Source: Prosopocoilus inquinatus
Taxonomy: Eukaryota; Arthropoda; Insecta; Coleoptera; Lucanidae
Direction of reading: 5' to 3'
DNA length: 64,000 nucleotides
Assembly: GCA_036172665.1 (NCBI GenBank)
Contig: CM069870.1
Coordinates: forward strand, 65,472,212-65,536,211
Made by a program: the position numbers and the translations under genes. Below, piece by piece: positions 35,804 through 48,220 of this stretch. The notes under the pieces are model-generated. The model ran no database searches. It was not told the origin of the DNA and saw only the letters and a program-made list of their open reading frames with translations. Position 1 is the first letter of the stretch. Each line of letters opens with the position of its first letter.

Positions 35804-37360
35804 ACTTATACTTTTAACGGTGTCTCGAAAAGTCGTACACTGCCGTTTTAGTTGCCTGAAGACTAACAATTTTTTTCCTGTCGTTATCACTCTCCTTTCG
35901 AGGATGTCCTCCTCGGAATTCTTGAAGAAGTTAAAGAGTGAACTTAAAAATTAGTAAATAAAAGAGAATGGTAACTTTAACAAATCTATTAAAAGAAAAC
36001 TATGTAAATAACACAACAACAAAAATAAAATTAAATACAAGGAAACAGAACTTTAAAAACTTTAAAAAATTTGAAAAAATGATATAAAGGGGAAAGACAC
36101 TATCGATTGCAGTGATTAGTTTTTAAGCGGGAAAATCTTTTGCCTTCCATTCACGAAATTCGAAAAATAACTGAATCGAGCAGAAAAAAATTACATGCAA
36201 ATTTCAAAAATAAAATCGCCCAGTACGAGAAAGAGACTTGAACTTCTTTCTGAAGCTGAAAAGGTCAACGGATTAACTGCCTGTTAATTCAGTTATTTAA
36301 GATTCTTTGAATTATCACGCGATTTCCCTCCGCGTACCTGGGTCGAGCTTCTACCCTGGACACTTTCAAAAACTAGATGGTGTAACGATGTCATTCTGCT
36401 TTGTTTTTTCTGATCTTTTTACGGCCTCGACCGGTGTCTAGGATGCTGATTCGACAGAACGTTCCAGATTAAGGAAAAATTGAAATACAAGGATTTTATA
36501 AAATATCGTATAGCTTTGAATACGCGAAATAAAACAAATTATATTACTTTACATTACATCTATTTGATACACAAATGAAATTAAATATTTTTACATTATT
36601 TGTGTTGAAGTTTTAGAATTCTAACATTGAATCTCGCTGTTTCAGCATGTGTCTTTTATTCTCTTAAGTAAACAATACCGCTCGGAGTTTCCATTTTAGC
36701 TTTAATTGCACCCCATCTTAAAAACGTCTAGACGGTTATAAATTTCCAGCGACGTTTCAATTTTTTGCATTGTCGGTCCTAAGAACTGCAATTTTTGTAA
36801 ATTGCGTTCACATTTAACATTTCATGCCACTGGTTCTCTTTACGTCAACGTGTATCCTATTGGCTTTTGATGTTGTCATAATGTTTTCGATTCGTGCAAA
36901 CACTTCCTTCGTACCGTGATATACAGAACACTAGTACGCGCACTTCTCTATCTTCCCCATACAAAATGAGGCAGCCAAAAGTAGTGCCTAGTTGCGAGAT
37001 TAAAATTTTACCGCTAGATGGCATCAATGGCAACTTCTAAACCTAAAGTAGTGACGTATTTTCACCTCAACACTGAAGGGTACCTGAAGTGAGTAACGAT
37101 CACCGAGAAATATCTTGAGCGGGTGCGAACTCACGACCGTACGATTGCAAGGCCGGTCCCTTACCACACTGGACCGTTCAGGCGGTACAATTTATTATGA
37201 AAACTTGGGAAGTATACCGTACTTGTTGAAACATAAAATTTGGAGAGTTTTGATTATAAATATATATACTCTTAAAATTTTTTTAACTAATAAAACAATA
37301 TGAATGATAATTTAAACAAAACAAAATTTAATTTTAAAGGAATACAATTTTATTTTATAT
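35804..37360. other. AT-rich non-coding stretch with a tRNA-like relic
   Basis: Mostly AT-rich DNA with no gene. A tRNA-like relic at about 37116-37185 is listed separately. Confidence 0.4.
37116..37185 (-). repeat. tRNA-like relic (tRNA pseudogene or SINE head)
   Basis: On the minus strand, a D-arm-like stem GGTCC...GGACC encloses AGTGTGGTAAG. GTCGTGAGTTCGCACCC follows, resembling a T arm and B box. Acceptor and anticodon stems do not pair properly, so it is not a functional tRNA. Confidence 0.4.
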
Positions 37361-37363
37361 ACA

Positions 37364-37660
37364 AGGTGTCTCAGGATGGGCGGCGAACGGCGGTATACAG
37401 CAAACCGTAACACCTACAGCTTCAGGAGAAAATAATTTATAGCCAAAATGACCAAGAGAAGTTCAAAGAAAATATTTTTAAGTATCTGAGTTGGCTGCAA
37501 AGGAGCGCAATCAATGTACCCAACAGTAAAAATTAATTTTGCTTAAAAAGTCTCGGAATAAGGTGCAGCTTTGATAGCACCGTTAGAAAGCTGAATTAAT
37601 TCTGCACAACTTTGATTCCAGACTTATTATCGTATCACCGATAATAAGGGTGAAGAAAAC
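37364..37660. repeat. End of a CAGGGTGTCTC-type repeat (partial)
   Basis: TATACAAGGTGTCTCAGGAT at about 37359 resembles the left end of common insect CAGGGTGT repeats. No matching right end was found. A perfect 10-bp-arm hairpin lies at 37623-37648 (CTTATTATCG / CGATAATAAG). Confidence 0.35.
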
Positions 37661-38163
37661 AGTTGAATTATTTACTTTAAAAAATATCATAACTTCTGTA
37701 GTCTTTATCAGAAATTAACGAACTTCGGCTCATTTGAAACAGAATTTTAAATTCATTTAAGGCTTCTATTCAACAACTGCGACTACTTTGTTGTAAAGCA
37801 GCTAGACGGCGCTATTTGCAAAAGTAATTTAAATGGAAAAATATGTTTCTTTTGTAATAGTTAGAAAACTTGCAAACCTTGGCCTATCAACATCGGTTAT
37901 ATAATAACAGACGCCAGTCAAATAAAATGAGTCATCCGAATTTTTCAAGACCAACACAAAACTTATGTAATCTGGACACTAGGTCAATCAAATTCTTATA
38001 AATACTTGACTTCTCTGATCATAAGTCATAAATCGACAATACCCTTGTCACGGTGCGCGAGCTCATGTCGTCTAGTAAAGTGACTTTTCAGTTTGTCATG
38101 TAAGTTATATTTTGTAATTACAAAAAATATATATTTATGTTGTGTTTTAAATCTGCCTACGCC

Positions 38164-39010
38164 CCGCAACCCCTAAAGTACACAAAAAAAAATTGTTGCA
38201 AATCATTTTTTATTGCAGTGAAATCCTCGAGCAGCCTCTGTACAGCTGCTTCAGCCCTATTCGGGGCTTCTTCAGCAGAAACGTAGTTCGAGATTTAAAC
38301 TGCAAACCAGAAACGACTTGACCGATTTATTCGCAAATACGATGTAACAGTGATGAATTGCTGAAACAGCGACACCCTACGATCGCTTTTTGATCTAACA
38401 TTGCATAAGGATTGACAAATTGAAGCGGGTTTGTTGGGTCAAAAAGCGATTGTAGGGTGTCGCTGTTTTATCTATTCATCCAAGGTTGGTAAAACTGGAA
38501 TTGCATCTAGCAAGTTGCTTCGGTGCCATTTAAATCTGTAGTTTGAAATTTCCTCCCCGCAAAAGTATCTCGTGACGTCACACGAAACTTCCGTCCGTCA
38601 GAGTGAAATAAATAGAGTTAGTTTTAATCTGTATCCTAAAGTTTAATATAATTCATTAAAAATCGAATCAATTCTATGGCCCTATTGATCATATAACGCA
38701 GAAATCTGGTTAATATGTTCAATGGAATTTTTTACGCGCATGACGTAACGAGTTACGTACCCTCTGCACTCTTCCCTGATCAAGACAACCTTCTAATACA
38801 CACTCCAGCTCTACCAACCTTGCTATTCATCCTAAAGTACACGTTACTTTTTGGCACAATACCAATAAGTTAACAAAAATTTTGTTGCAAATCGTTTTTG
38901 ATTGCATGGGGGACTTATTAGGAACAAATCCGCTTCAATTTGTCTATCTTACTGCAATATCAGGTCAAAAAGCGATCGTAAGATGTCGCTGTTTTATCTA
39001 TTCAATAAGT
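38164..39010. repeat. Nested direct and inverted repeats
   Basis: Direct copies: CCTAAAGTACAC at 38172 and 38831, and TTGTTGCAAATC followed by ATTGCA at 38193 and 38882. The block TCAAAAAGCGAT...TGTCGCTGTTTTATCTATTCA occurs at 38439 and 38965, and inverted at 38364-38393. The inverted pair 38364-38393 / 38439-38469 forms a hairpin of about 30 bp. The class is unknown. Confidence 0.6.
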
Positions 39011-40200
39011 TAACGTTACATTTGGTGAAGCACCGTAACTTTAACGTTACTCTATTACATTATATTAGAAATGAAAGAATTTTTAATTCGCAACAAACCG
39101 TCACACTCCGTTTTCTAGAATAATCAAGGAAATATTAAAAAAAAACAGCAAAATTTTAATTGTGGTTACTTTGTGTTAAACCCGATCGATTATCCTTACA
39201 TTAGTAGGTTCATTTCGCATAAACCAAAATTAAAACCATAAATTATAAATCTGAAGTTTCCAAAAACATTTTAACCTTCAGCAATGCGTAGGCCAATAAA
39301 TTTTCATATGTAGTTTCCACGTACCATCGAAAAAAATCGTACAAATCTCGACTGTCCCGTTCATTCTAAGTACTACCCGCCGGGGATTTCCCGAGCTTTT
39401 TCCGGCCGAGAGCAGGACGAAACCGCGCCGCCCTATTTATTATCCATGCCAATTTTCTCCCCGTTGCAGGAGTAAATCTTGATTAACTCGTTTGCCTCCG
39501 GTTTATATATGTTTGACAATTGCGTATAAATTCAATTAGCTCACTAACAAATCGTCCGTCCGATTCGGCGAAGAGGGTCGCACCGTGCCCTGGCAGTTTC
39601 AATTAAACCCGGACATTCGTCAAAAGAATTTTTTTTTTTAGTCCGACGCGCCGAGGATAATTTGTTATGTTTTCGAGTTTTGAGGGGCCAACCTCTTCGG
39701 ATTTCCCAGTTTTTAAGGGTTTCTTATAGCCCCCGCCCTTGCCATCGATTCTTTGCTATTTAATACGAATAATTCACGATTTTCGTATGGGAATTTACGG
39801 TGTTAATAAAACTTTGGACTCGCTGATGGTCTTTGCTGCACCACCGAGACATCCATAAAACGTCCACGTGAAAACGCTATTCTTCTTATCGCATTAGCCG
39901 TAAAACGGCAAACAACGAGCGTAATACTCTAGACGATAGTCCGTTTTAATGCACCTGTCATAAACGGTGGTTTCAAGAATATTCTTTTAAATAAGTACCA
40001 TAAAGTCTTCGGATTGCGCCGCAGCGCCGGTGATTACTATTATACCACATCATCGAAAAGTGCATTTACTTACGAGGTTATTGTTATTATTCCTTAAACT
40101 GGAAATCGAATTTATTTTACGAAACATCTTAAAGGAAGTTCTTAAAGTTTTTCAAATTTTTTGGGTTCTTCAACAAAGCATTGCCAAGAGATGGCAGACA
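39010..40200. other. Unique stretch, GC-richer at 39350-39970
   Basis: No open frame of interest. The central GC-richer part resembles the other candidate non-coding islands. Confidence 0.3.
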
Positions 40201-40210
40201 GCGGGTACCA

Positions 40211-40330
40211 TCACAATGACAGGTGTCAAGGAACGTCACGACACGATGACAGATGTTAGGAGACGTCAAGATGGCAACAGCCATAAAAACGTCACAATGA
40301 CAGCTAGAGTAGAAACCTCACGATGACAGC
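40211..40330. repeat. Degenerate minisatellite with CACRATGACAG core
   Basis: Four copies of CACAATGACAG or CACGATGACAG lie at about 40212, 40242, 40293 and 40319, at uneven spacing, partly preceded by ACGT. The array lies immediately left of the MITE at 40355. Confidence 0.55.
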
Positions 40331-40354
40331 TACAATAGAAAAGTCTCCGACTAC

Positions 40355-40655
40355 CAAAATTAATAGATGGGAAGTTGCCTCATGCAAAATCGAACGGATT
40401 CGACATTTTTCGTATGGGTCTCAGGTCTACGTCACTCGTCCAAGCTGAAGTTCCATTTAAAATCATCATAATAGTTGCGCTGTTATGGTAACGGTACCGA
40501 CTGTGCATACGCCGTGAATCGAGACCGATCAAAATCGCCACAGTCTGGTCTGACGTCACGAGAGACCGCACGGATACCCGCACCAGCGCGACCAGGCATT
40601 CGCTTTATGCATGTAAATCCAGGTTTATGAGTTAACTTTTCATATATTAACTTTG
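40355..40655. mobile_element. 301-bp MITE, copy 1
   Basis: It is highly similar to 47050-47339 over its whole length. The ends form an imperfect inverted repeat of about 30 bp: CAAAATTAATAGATGGGAAG on the left against, inverted, CAAAGTTAATATATGAAAAG on the right. The core includes TCGACATTTTTCGTATGGGT. The superfamily is unclear because the target duplication is not certain. There is no coding capacity. Confidence 0.8.
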
Positions 40656-42480
40656 TTCGACAACAACGTCACGATTGTCCCTGAGCGAATGGATATTAAA
40701 GCCAAATTCATTGCTAGACGTTTTAAATAAGCGTTAAAATTCTACACGATTCTATTGGCACACTTTAAAATTATATATTTTGTTTAATTAAACCAACCAA
40801 TCAAGTATCTATCCCGTAACGCGGCGATGAAAATTTGCCTAGCAATGAATCCAGCTTAACTTTCATCGTCATGATTTAACCAACTGACAGTAAGTCGTAG
40901 TAAAAGACACTCACACCAGTCTTTGTTAGCTCTGCCACATACTTCAACAGCGCACACATCTCTAGTACTGCCACATAGACTACACAGCTAATGCTGCCAC
41001 ATAGTCTAGCAACCACTCACGTTTACTGCTTCCCCGAAACAAAAGCAAGTTTATCTTTGTTACAGTCAAAATCCATCGGAACGACTTCGGCGACCGTTGT
41101 CTAAACCGTTGGTTTGCATGTCAACACGGCAACGTCGCCCTATTCGCTTGAAATGATTTTAGGACACCGTTTGAAATGCCGGCTCCTTATTTGTTGTCAT
41201 TGACTGACGTCATCTTTTTGTGAATGGTTGGACCATCTTGATACGGGAAAAGGCGGTAATGCGCTTTTGCGGGCCATATTCTCGCCGTTATCGATACCGA
41301 CACGTTCGAAGCGGGTTTTGTGTGTGTTGTATTTTCTTCGTGGATTTGTGCCCTGAATTTATTGCAAGATCCGATGAATAAAGTTTATCTGGAATTAGAT
41401 CGAGTGCATGCTGATGGCATTTTAACCAACGAACTGTTTAATTAAAACAGGTATGTTGTCAACAGCGTTGTTAGACCTCTCCTTCATCTACAATCGTTTT
41501 TAATTAAAGCTACTTTTAATGGAAGTTTTATTGGATCCTTTTCTTCCGGATTAATTAGTCTTTCGGTTCTTTCGTACTGACTGAATCATCCGCACGGTGC
41601 TCATTGTTCGCTGTCGAGGTTGAAAGCAAGCTGTTTGTACACGTCGAATTCCATAATCTACGCGGTCCTATACGATGAAATCTTGTCCCCGGTTGAAACA
41701 ACATCAGTTGCATCTAACCTGTAAAGTATATCCTTTGCTTTAATCGTTTATTTATTTCTGAACAATTTCGGCACGACGCGATGCATAATTACAAGAAGAT
41801 TAATGAGTTAATTACGCTATTTGGTTTAAATAATTCATAAATTACGTACCGCCTGTTCGATTGGACCAAATACCTTCGCGTTCATTTGTTTTGTGGCCAC
41901 TTAAGTTTTGTTTGATATACTTTGACATTTAATCGTATTATTTGGCCTTCGGCGAGCCAAATTGACTTTGTATCATTTAAGTTAATAGATTTTTCTATAG
42001 CAATTGTGTCGTATTATTGTCTACTGTTTGGATTTTGGGAATCGCTCCACGGTAAATCATTCAGCCGGGTGAATTTCCCTGGCGCCCTTAGCTTTTGTCG
42101 CTTAATGACCTAACACTTCTCCATAGAGCTAGATTTTATACATCCAAGAGTATTAACGTAGAACCTAGAGGCGTTGAGTGGTAGGTAGCATCTCCAAAAA
42201 TAAAAGAATCAATCAATTTAGATCAGCGACCATTGGACCATTGTACCAAGAAGTAGAACCATTCATCAGAACATTACTCGTCGATCCAACGCGTTTTTCG
42301 TCACTCATTGCTTCAACCCTCATTTATAAACAGTCCTCAGTAGTGAGGATGTACGCATCGCATATGAAATGAACATATAGTTTCTAATAAAGAGTTTTTG
42401 CGTTTAATTATATATCACAAGTGCTCAGTACATCAAAGTATTCAATAATTTCCTATTAATAAAATCTGGTGTACCACAAG
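40656..42480. other. Unique non-coding stretch
   Basis: Nothing is recognised. Partial repetition of GCCACATA words near 40935-41000 looks like chance. The frame at 41922-42113 has no domain. Confidence 0.4.
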
Positions 42481-43200
42481 GCAGAGTTCATTCGCTGTTG
42501 ATGCGGCCAAAACATTCGCAGCAATTTTCAGCAACACGAAAACGAAAACGACGACTTCTCCATCCACAGCGACATTAAAACCGAATTATTTCCGCGGCAC
42601 AACGCACCAGTCAGAACGAAAATGCATCGCCTACGTGCCCAGAAAATTAAAAACCGCACCCGCGCGCTGATGATAGCTTAACATCCGCCGCGCCGCTTGC
42701 CGGTGGATGCGTTACGTGTTATTTTCTTGCAGTTTCCGATTTTATCACGACGGGCGACGCGGGCACAATTAAAAGATATAAGGCACCCATCAATAGTTTA
42801 TCCGTCTTATCGTGAGCTGCACAGTGCATTAGCTCACATGGCCGGCGTGATACGGAGCTAACGACGTTTAGTTAGTCCTATCGGGCGTCGCGATGCCGCT
42901 TCAGCACTGCCTTGATACAATCGGTCGACGGATTTGCTCGTAGACCGGAACGACCGGAAGCGAGATATCTTTGGGGACATGCACGCGGAGACTACATTAC
43001 CACTGCAGAACCCGAAGCTTAACACTTCACCGGAAGACTCCTAAATGCTCTCTGACTAAATGTACCTCAAGTTATCAACTCTGATTAGATTATTATTATT
43101 ATTATTAGTGTTATTAGGTTAGGTTTGGTGCGGCGAAGAATGCGGACAGGAAGGGAAGCAAACGTCTTATTGTTAGATAAGCTACGTCTCTGCGGAGTTA
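42480..43200. other. GC-richer block and a short (ATT)n run
   Basis: A CpG-rich single-copy block to about 42990 holds no convincing frame. A short (ATT)n microsatellite follows at about 43088-43110. Confidence 0.35.
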
Positions 43201-43204
43201 TGAA

Positions 43205-44110
43205 TTAAGTACCGTCACGTTAGATTTGTAAGGGAAATAGAATAATTTAAAAGAGCAAGAGAAATAATATAGAACGCTAAAAATTATTCGCACGGATTAA
43301 GAAATGAGGTCGGAGAGTTTTTGCAACAACGCAGCGTTATTGCACAGTCACGGTTTTTAATTCAAAACTATAATGGGACCCAGTTTAGGGGAGCATACAT
43401 AGACAATTTTTTATGTATGTACGTAATATAACGTATAAACTCATTTGGTATAAATAATTTAAGGCTGATCACGGAAATTAATCGGTAAAATCATTCAGTT
43501 TGGTGTCTTTCATTACTTCCGCGTTGTCATCCCTGGATAGAAGATCTACGCCGTCGCATCGAGACGAACCTCGCCGCCGTCTCGCCTCGTTGGAAGAAAT
43601 CAAGACTTTATCTGAAACCCTGAGTCGTCCAGTTCTGAAACATCAACAACTTCAACTACTATGTTTGGCATCTTTCATTTCTTCCGCGTCATCATCTCTG
43701 GATACAAGATCTACTCCATCGCATCGAGACAGACCTCGCCGCCGCCTCGCCTCGTTGGTAAAAATCAAGACTTTATCTGAAACCTTGAGTCGTCCAGCTC
43801 TAAAACATCGAAAACTTCAACGGTCCCGAGGCGGATTTCCTTCACGTCCGTGACGAGAACCAAAAGCAAAACTGCAGACAAATAATGGACTTTGAAGTTA
43901 TTTGGAGAACTGCTTCCCCGTACACTAACAATAAGTGATGTGAGGGTTGGTATATGGCCGTCGGCGTCTTCCATGTCTTCCACGTCGTCTTTCCCACACT
44001 ATCGCCACGAATCTCGCTGCCGCCTCACCTCGTTAGAAGAAATCAAGACTCCCTGCTACCTATCTGCTTAGGTATCTGCAAGTGATCGCCGTGACAGACG
44101 TTTCGGCGTC
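43205..44110 (+). repeat. Repeat family A, copy 1, with in-frame 165-bp tandem units
   Basis: The left part (43205-43500) matches 58880-59060 and 55935-56090. The right part contains two 165-bp tandem units (about 43511-43675 and 43676-43840) and a third diverged partial unit at 43960-44050. The period is a multiple of three. The 117-codon frame 43500-43853 therefore reads a repeated peptide: SLDxRSTPSHRD, then PRRRLASL, then IKTLSETLSRP, with the two units differing at scattered residues. I do not recognise the peptide, and a codon-length period can be chance. Related pieces lie at 45580, 50460 and 56100. Confidence 0.65.
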
Positions 44111-45540
44111 ACCGGCTAGCCCAGTGGGATAGGGTGGGTATGTACGAAGTCTTCACAAACAAAATTAAAGAAAAAGGAAAGGCGCAACTTAATTTTTTTG
44201 GCTATGGGGGACCGCGGAGAAAAATCAAGAAAACGCGACTCATCCAGGATATTTACAACACTTTAGTATATTTACAAAGAAATAAATAGACAGAAATAGG
44301 ACACACGGTCAACACATTAATAAAAATACAAATGCAACGGGCGCAAAAATAATTTAAACGTAAGTAAACTTATATCGTAAGCGACGGAAACATTGAATAA
44401 ACTTAAAGTGGCGGACCGAGACAAAATCACGCCGCACACAGTCCAAGCGACCACTATCTACGATTTTATATTGAATGAAATTAAACTTAAAACGTCGTGC
44501 CGCGCAAAAATGTACAGGTAAGGCAACCAAAATTAAATTGAAGTGCACAGCGTGTAAACAGGCTTTTCACGGAAACAGAAAAAATATTAATAAGTAATAA
44601 CTTTGTCCGACCTGGTTAGCTGGAGAAGTCCTTCACCAGAGAGTCATACGTCGTGCTTCCCGGCGGAGAGGGGAAAAGAGCTGGAACACGTCGTTGGTCG
44701 GGTCGTATCCAAGTCACGGGGAACTCCGGACGGCGTGAATAGGCGCCGAGAAAAATGTCCCCGCAAATGCGGCGATTACAACCGGAACAAAAAAAGATCC
44801 AACGGAGTTACGTTAATGTAAACGTAGACGTAAAGTTACGGCAAACGTGAAGACAAAGGGTACAGGGTAAACGTAAACGTAAACGTAACGGGTAACGTGT
44901 AAGGGGTAAAGCCTGTAAGGAAGAAAAGTACACGATAGAAACGTTCGAAGAGGAATCAAAACATCAGCGAGTGGACTCACCTGTTCACAGAGCAACTTGG
45001 GGAAACAGGCGTAGACAATGCGAACGCATTAATAGCCCTCGACACAGCGGAGTTATCCAGAAATAAAGCTGCCATTGAATTCCCCAACACAAACTTTGGG
45101 CGAAAACACACACTTAAATTCACAACCGCACAACTGTTACGTCGAAAGATGCAGCGGAAAAATGAGTTCTGAAATCGCTGCGAGCTGGCGGGTGAAAAAG
45201 AGACGGGGTAAGAGAAAAGAAGAGGTGAAATGCAACCACAAACGGCTACAGAATCTTACGTCAACGACAACCAATGGGCTTAAATACCGGGGGTCAATTT
45301 CTGTACAGCCTGAGAACGAAGACGCTGATGTCGAAATATTGCGCAAGATTGTGTAACTCTAAAAATGCTAAATGAAGAATTAATTCGGCCGAAAATTAAC
45401 TTTCAAATCCCAAATTTCCCTTATCCTAATTTTTACAGGAAAATTTATAGCACTGAGGAATCACTTTGAAAGCAAATCGGCGAAACGAAAAGAGTTCGCT
45501 GGGGCGGGTCTGCGAAAATATTCCACAGGAAACAATATGC
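44110..45540. other. Unique stretch with a GTAAACGTA repeat
   Basis: Short degenerate (TAAACG)n at about 44815-44900. The frames at 44603-44821 and 45075-45356 are Arg/Lys-rich and unrecognised. Confidence 0.4.
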
Positions 45541-45574
45541 AGGGTGTTTCTGGGTCGGGCAAAAATTGAGCGGT

Positions 45575-46045
45575 AACATCCCTCTACAGCCCTGAGTCGT
45601 CTAGCCCTGAAACTTCGAAAATTTCAAAGGCCCCAAGGCGGTTGGTTCCCCTCCTTGTCTGTAACGAGGACCAAAAGCAGAACTGTAAAAAGATAATGCA
45701 CTTTGGAGTTATTTGCTATACTGCTTCCCCGTACACTAACAATAAGTGGTGTGAGGGTTGGTACATGGGCCGTCGGCATCTTTCATGTCTTCCATGGCTT
45801 CCACGTCGTCCTTCCTGGACACAAGACGTGCGCCATTGCCACGAACCTCGCCGCCGCCTCGCCTCGTTAGAAAATCAAGACCTCCTCTGCAACCACGGAG
45901 TCGCGTAGCCCAGAAACTTAGAAAACCTTAACGACCCCCAGGCGGATCCCCTGCAGAACTACAGAAAAATAATACACTTTGAATTTATTTGAAGAACTAC
46001 TTCCCTCTACACTTTCAATAGGTGGTGTGAGGGTTGATGTATGAA
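45575..46045 (+). repeat. Repeat family A, copy 2
   Basis: It is collinear with 43770-44060. Shared blocks include ACTGCTTCCCCGTACACTAA, CAATAAGTGnTGTGAGGGTTGG and CCTCGCCGCCGCCTCGCCTC. The second half (45880-46040) repeats the first in diverged form. The frame 45642-45908 keeps only the PRRRLASLE part of the peptide of copy 1. Confidence 0.65.
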
Positions 46046-46239
46046 GCGAGTTGTAGAGTTTTCCAGATCTATAATTAAATTCCAAAATGCATTATTTTTC
46101 AAGCAAAAATTTCGGAAAGAGAAGAGAACGATTCCATCCGTCTCCAAAGCCAAAGGGAATAATTTTTTTGGATTCTTCGCTAAATTAAAAAAAAAATTAA
46201 TCTATTGCATTTGTTTGCTGCATTTTAATTATACCACCC

Positions 46240-47049
46240 CTTAACCGAGGGGTGCGTTTTAATTCCCTACATTTCGCCGGACGATCACAATAATTATTCC
46301 CGGCTCTTGTGAGCTCTTATTTAATTTCGAGAGGAGGGGGCGGTGTGGCCCTAATCCGGTCGGCCTCATAAAGAGCGGGGCAATAATGAAATAGGTATAG
46401 TGGCTGCAATTAATTCCGACAATAAGACGCAATAAATAACCACTTATAACGCGCGAGGGTTGTTATCCTTTCTATTAAAATGTAAAACAAGGGCCGCGTC
46501 TCCGGAACGTAATCGCGATATTGCCTGAGACGAGGGACGATGAAGGAGAGAGACGGGGTGGGCGAGCGCGATTTGCGAGCATCCGTTTTTATTGCTCTTC
46601 CGTCGTAATGTATGTATTGCTGGATGTTATATACGGTATAAATGCAGTTTATTACTGCCTGTTAAATCTGTGCCTGGATTTCGAATGAACGCCACCATCA
46701 GGTTACTTTGTTGCTCGTACGAAATTTACTGAAACCGTCGGTCGTCATGCACATAATTTGAATGCTCTCCAATTTCGATATTTCCTAACGCCTCCGCTAA
46801 TTCCCGCATCCTTATTTCTTCTGTCGAATTGTATGATGAGTTACTTGCGGCCTTTTTTTTATCGAATATTTACTTGTGGATGGAAAAATCACCCGAGACC
46901 GCCTATATTTTTGAATACTTGATTTCAACGCGAAGCTTTCTAGGGAAATCTGTCTTATACACCAGTAAATGTCATGGCATTGTTCGTAAATGTTTGTTTA
47001 TTAGTACGCCCATACTGTAGATGCGTACTGCGTCATAATGTCTCATACT
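46240..47049. other. GC-richer block and unique DNA
   Basis: From 46240 to about 46620 the sequence is CpG-rich with AATTA-type words, like the other candidate non-coding islands. The rest is AT-rich with nothing recognised. Confidence 0.3.
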
Positions 47050-47339
47050 CAAAGTTAGTATATGCGAAGTTGCCTTATGCAATATCGGACGGATTCGACA
47101 TTTTTCGTATGGGTCTCAGGTCTACGTCACTCGTACAAGCTGAAGCTCCATTTAAAATCGTCAGAATAATTGCGTCGTTATAGTAACGGCACCGACTGTG
47201 CATGCGCCGTGGATCGCGACCAATCAAAATCACTGCAGTTTGGTTTGACGTCACGAGAAACCGCACCAGCGCGGTCAGGCATTCGACTTTATGCATGTAA
47301 ATCCAGGCATATGAGATAACTTCTCATATATTAACTTTG
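47050..47339. mobile_element. 290-bp MITE, copy 2
   Basis: This is the partner of 40355-40655 in the same orientation. Its terminal inverted repeats are better preserved: CAAAGTTAGTATATGCGAAG on the left against, inverted, CAAAGTTAATATATGAGAAG on the right. The minus-strand frames in the two copies (40380-40583 and 47075-47296) read similar peptides only because the DNA is similar. Confidence 0.8.
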
Positions 47340-48220
47340 CCTCACACTGACCTGCTTAAATTGTACTTAATAATTTAGAGATTAAATAATCTGTCTATAA
47401 TTCTCATGGGTCTTTTCACCGTCAGGTGTTGACAATGTAAAATTTCATCACGATTTATTTATTACTTGATTTATCATTGCCTGCATTGTATTAATCGCGG
47501 ATCGTAATATTATTATGTAAGTGTAAACGTGCGGACGAAGGGGTTGAAAAGGGGACTGAATGACAGGAGTTAAGGAAAATTACTTCAACCAAGTCAGAAA
47601 CGAAATAATCCACTTTTCATCCCCTTTACGCCCACAGTTTTTTTTTTTTTTGTTCAACGGTCCGCATAAAGTTGAACCTCGATTTTCTTTGTTAGTTGAA
47701 AAAAACCAGAAATCGATTTTTAAATTCGTTTACCCAGGATTGCTCGAATGGCGCCTACTTAAATTACAATTAATACAAAAAAAATGCATTTTACAGTTAC
47801 AAACGGCAATGGAAAATGATGGTTCCCAAAACTTGGGCCACGTTCCATGGGAGGTGCGGAAGCCCCGAGAAGATACCCAACAGGTACATACAAACCACAA
47901 AACGCCTATTTAATATATAAGCCTATGTTAAACTTAGGATTTTTTTATTTTTTACTTATTTTCGACGATTGACATTTTAATGGAAAAAAAGGAAAACAAT
48001 CGAGAAAAGTTTCAATCAAAAAAGTAGGAATAAAAATCGATGAACAAATGCGAAACACGATGGAAATTTCAACACAATTTCTTGAAACAAAGAAAGAAAA
48101 CAGAAACAAACGATGCAATCATAAAAGAAGGAAGAAAGATCGATGAACAAATGCAAAATTCGATTTTGAAGCGACAAAAGCGACAAAAATTAATTTTTTC
48201 TTGACTGGGATTGACAATTG
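47340..48220. other. AT-rich stretch, nothing recognised
   Basis: Poly-T at about 47638-47651. The 117-codon frame 47560-47913 has no domain. Part of it (near 47690-47760, GAAAAACCAGAAATCGATTT) has a diverged counterpart on the opposite strand around 49620-49680, so it is repeat-like. Confidence 0.4.

Noticed and set aside
37116..37185. Functional tRNA gene
   Set aside because: Acceptor and anticodon stems do not pair; only D-arm-like and T-arm-like parts remain.
38341..38400. Hammerhead ribozyme (TGATGA near GAAAC)
   Set aside because: The core lacks CTGATGAG and the three stems cannot be formed around it.
47560..47913. 117-codon plus-strand frame as a gene
   Set aside because: There is no domain. 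It contains a poly-T run read as Phe and a segment repeated in inverted orientation near 49.6 kb.
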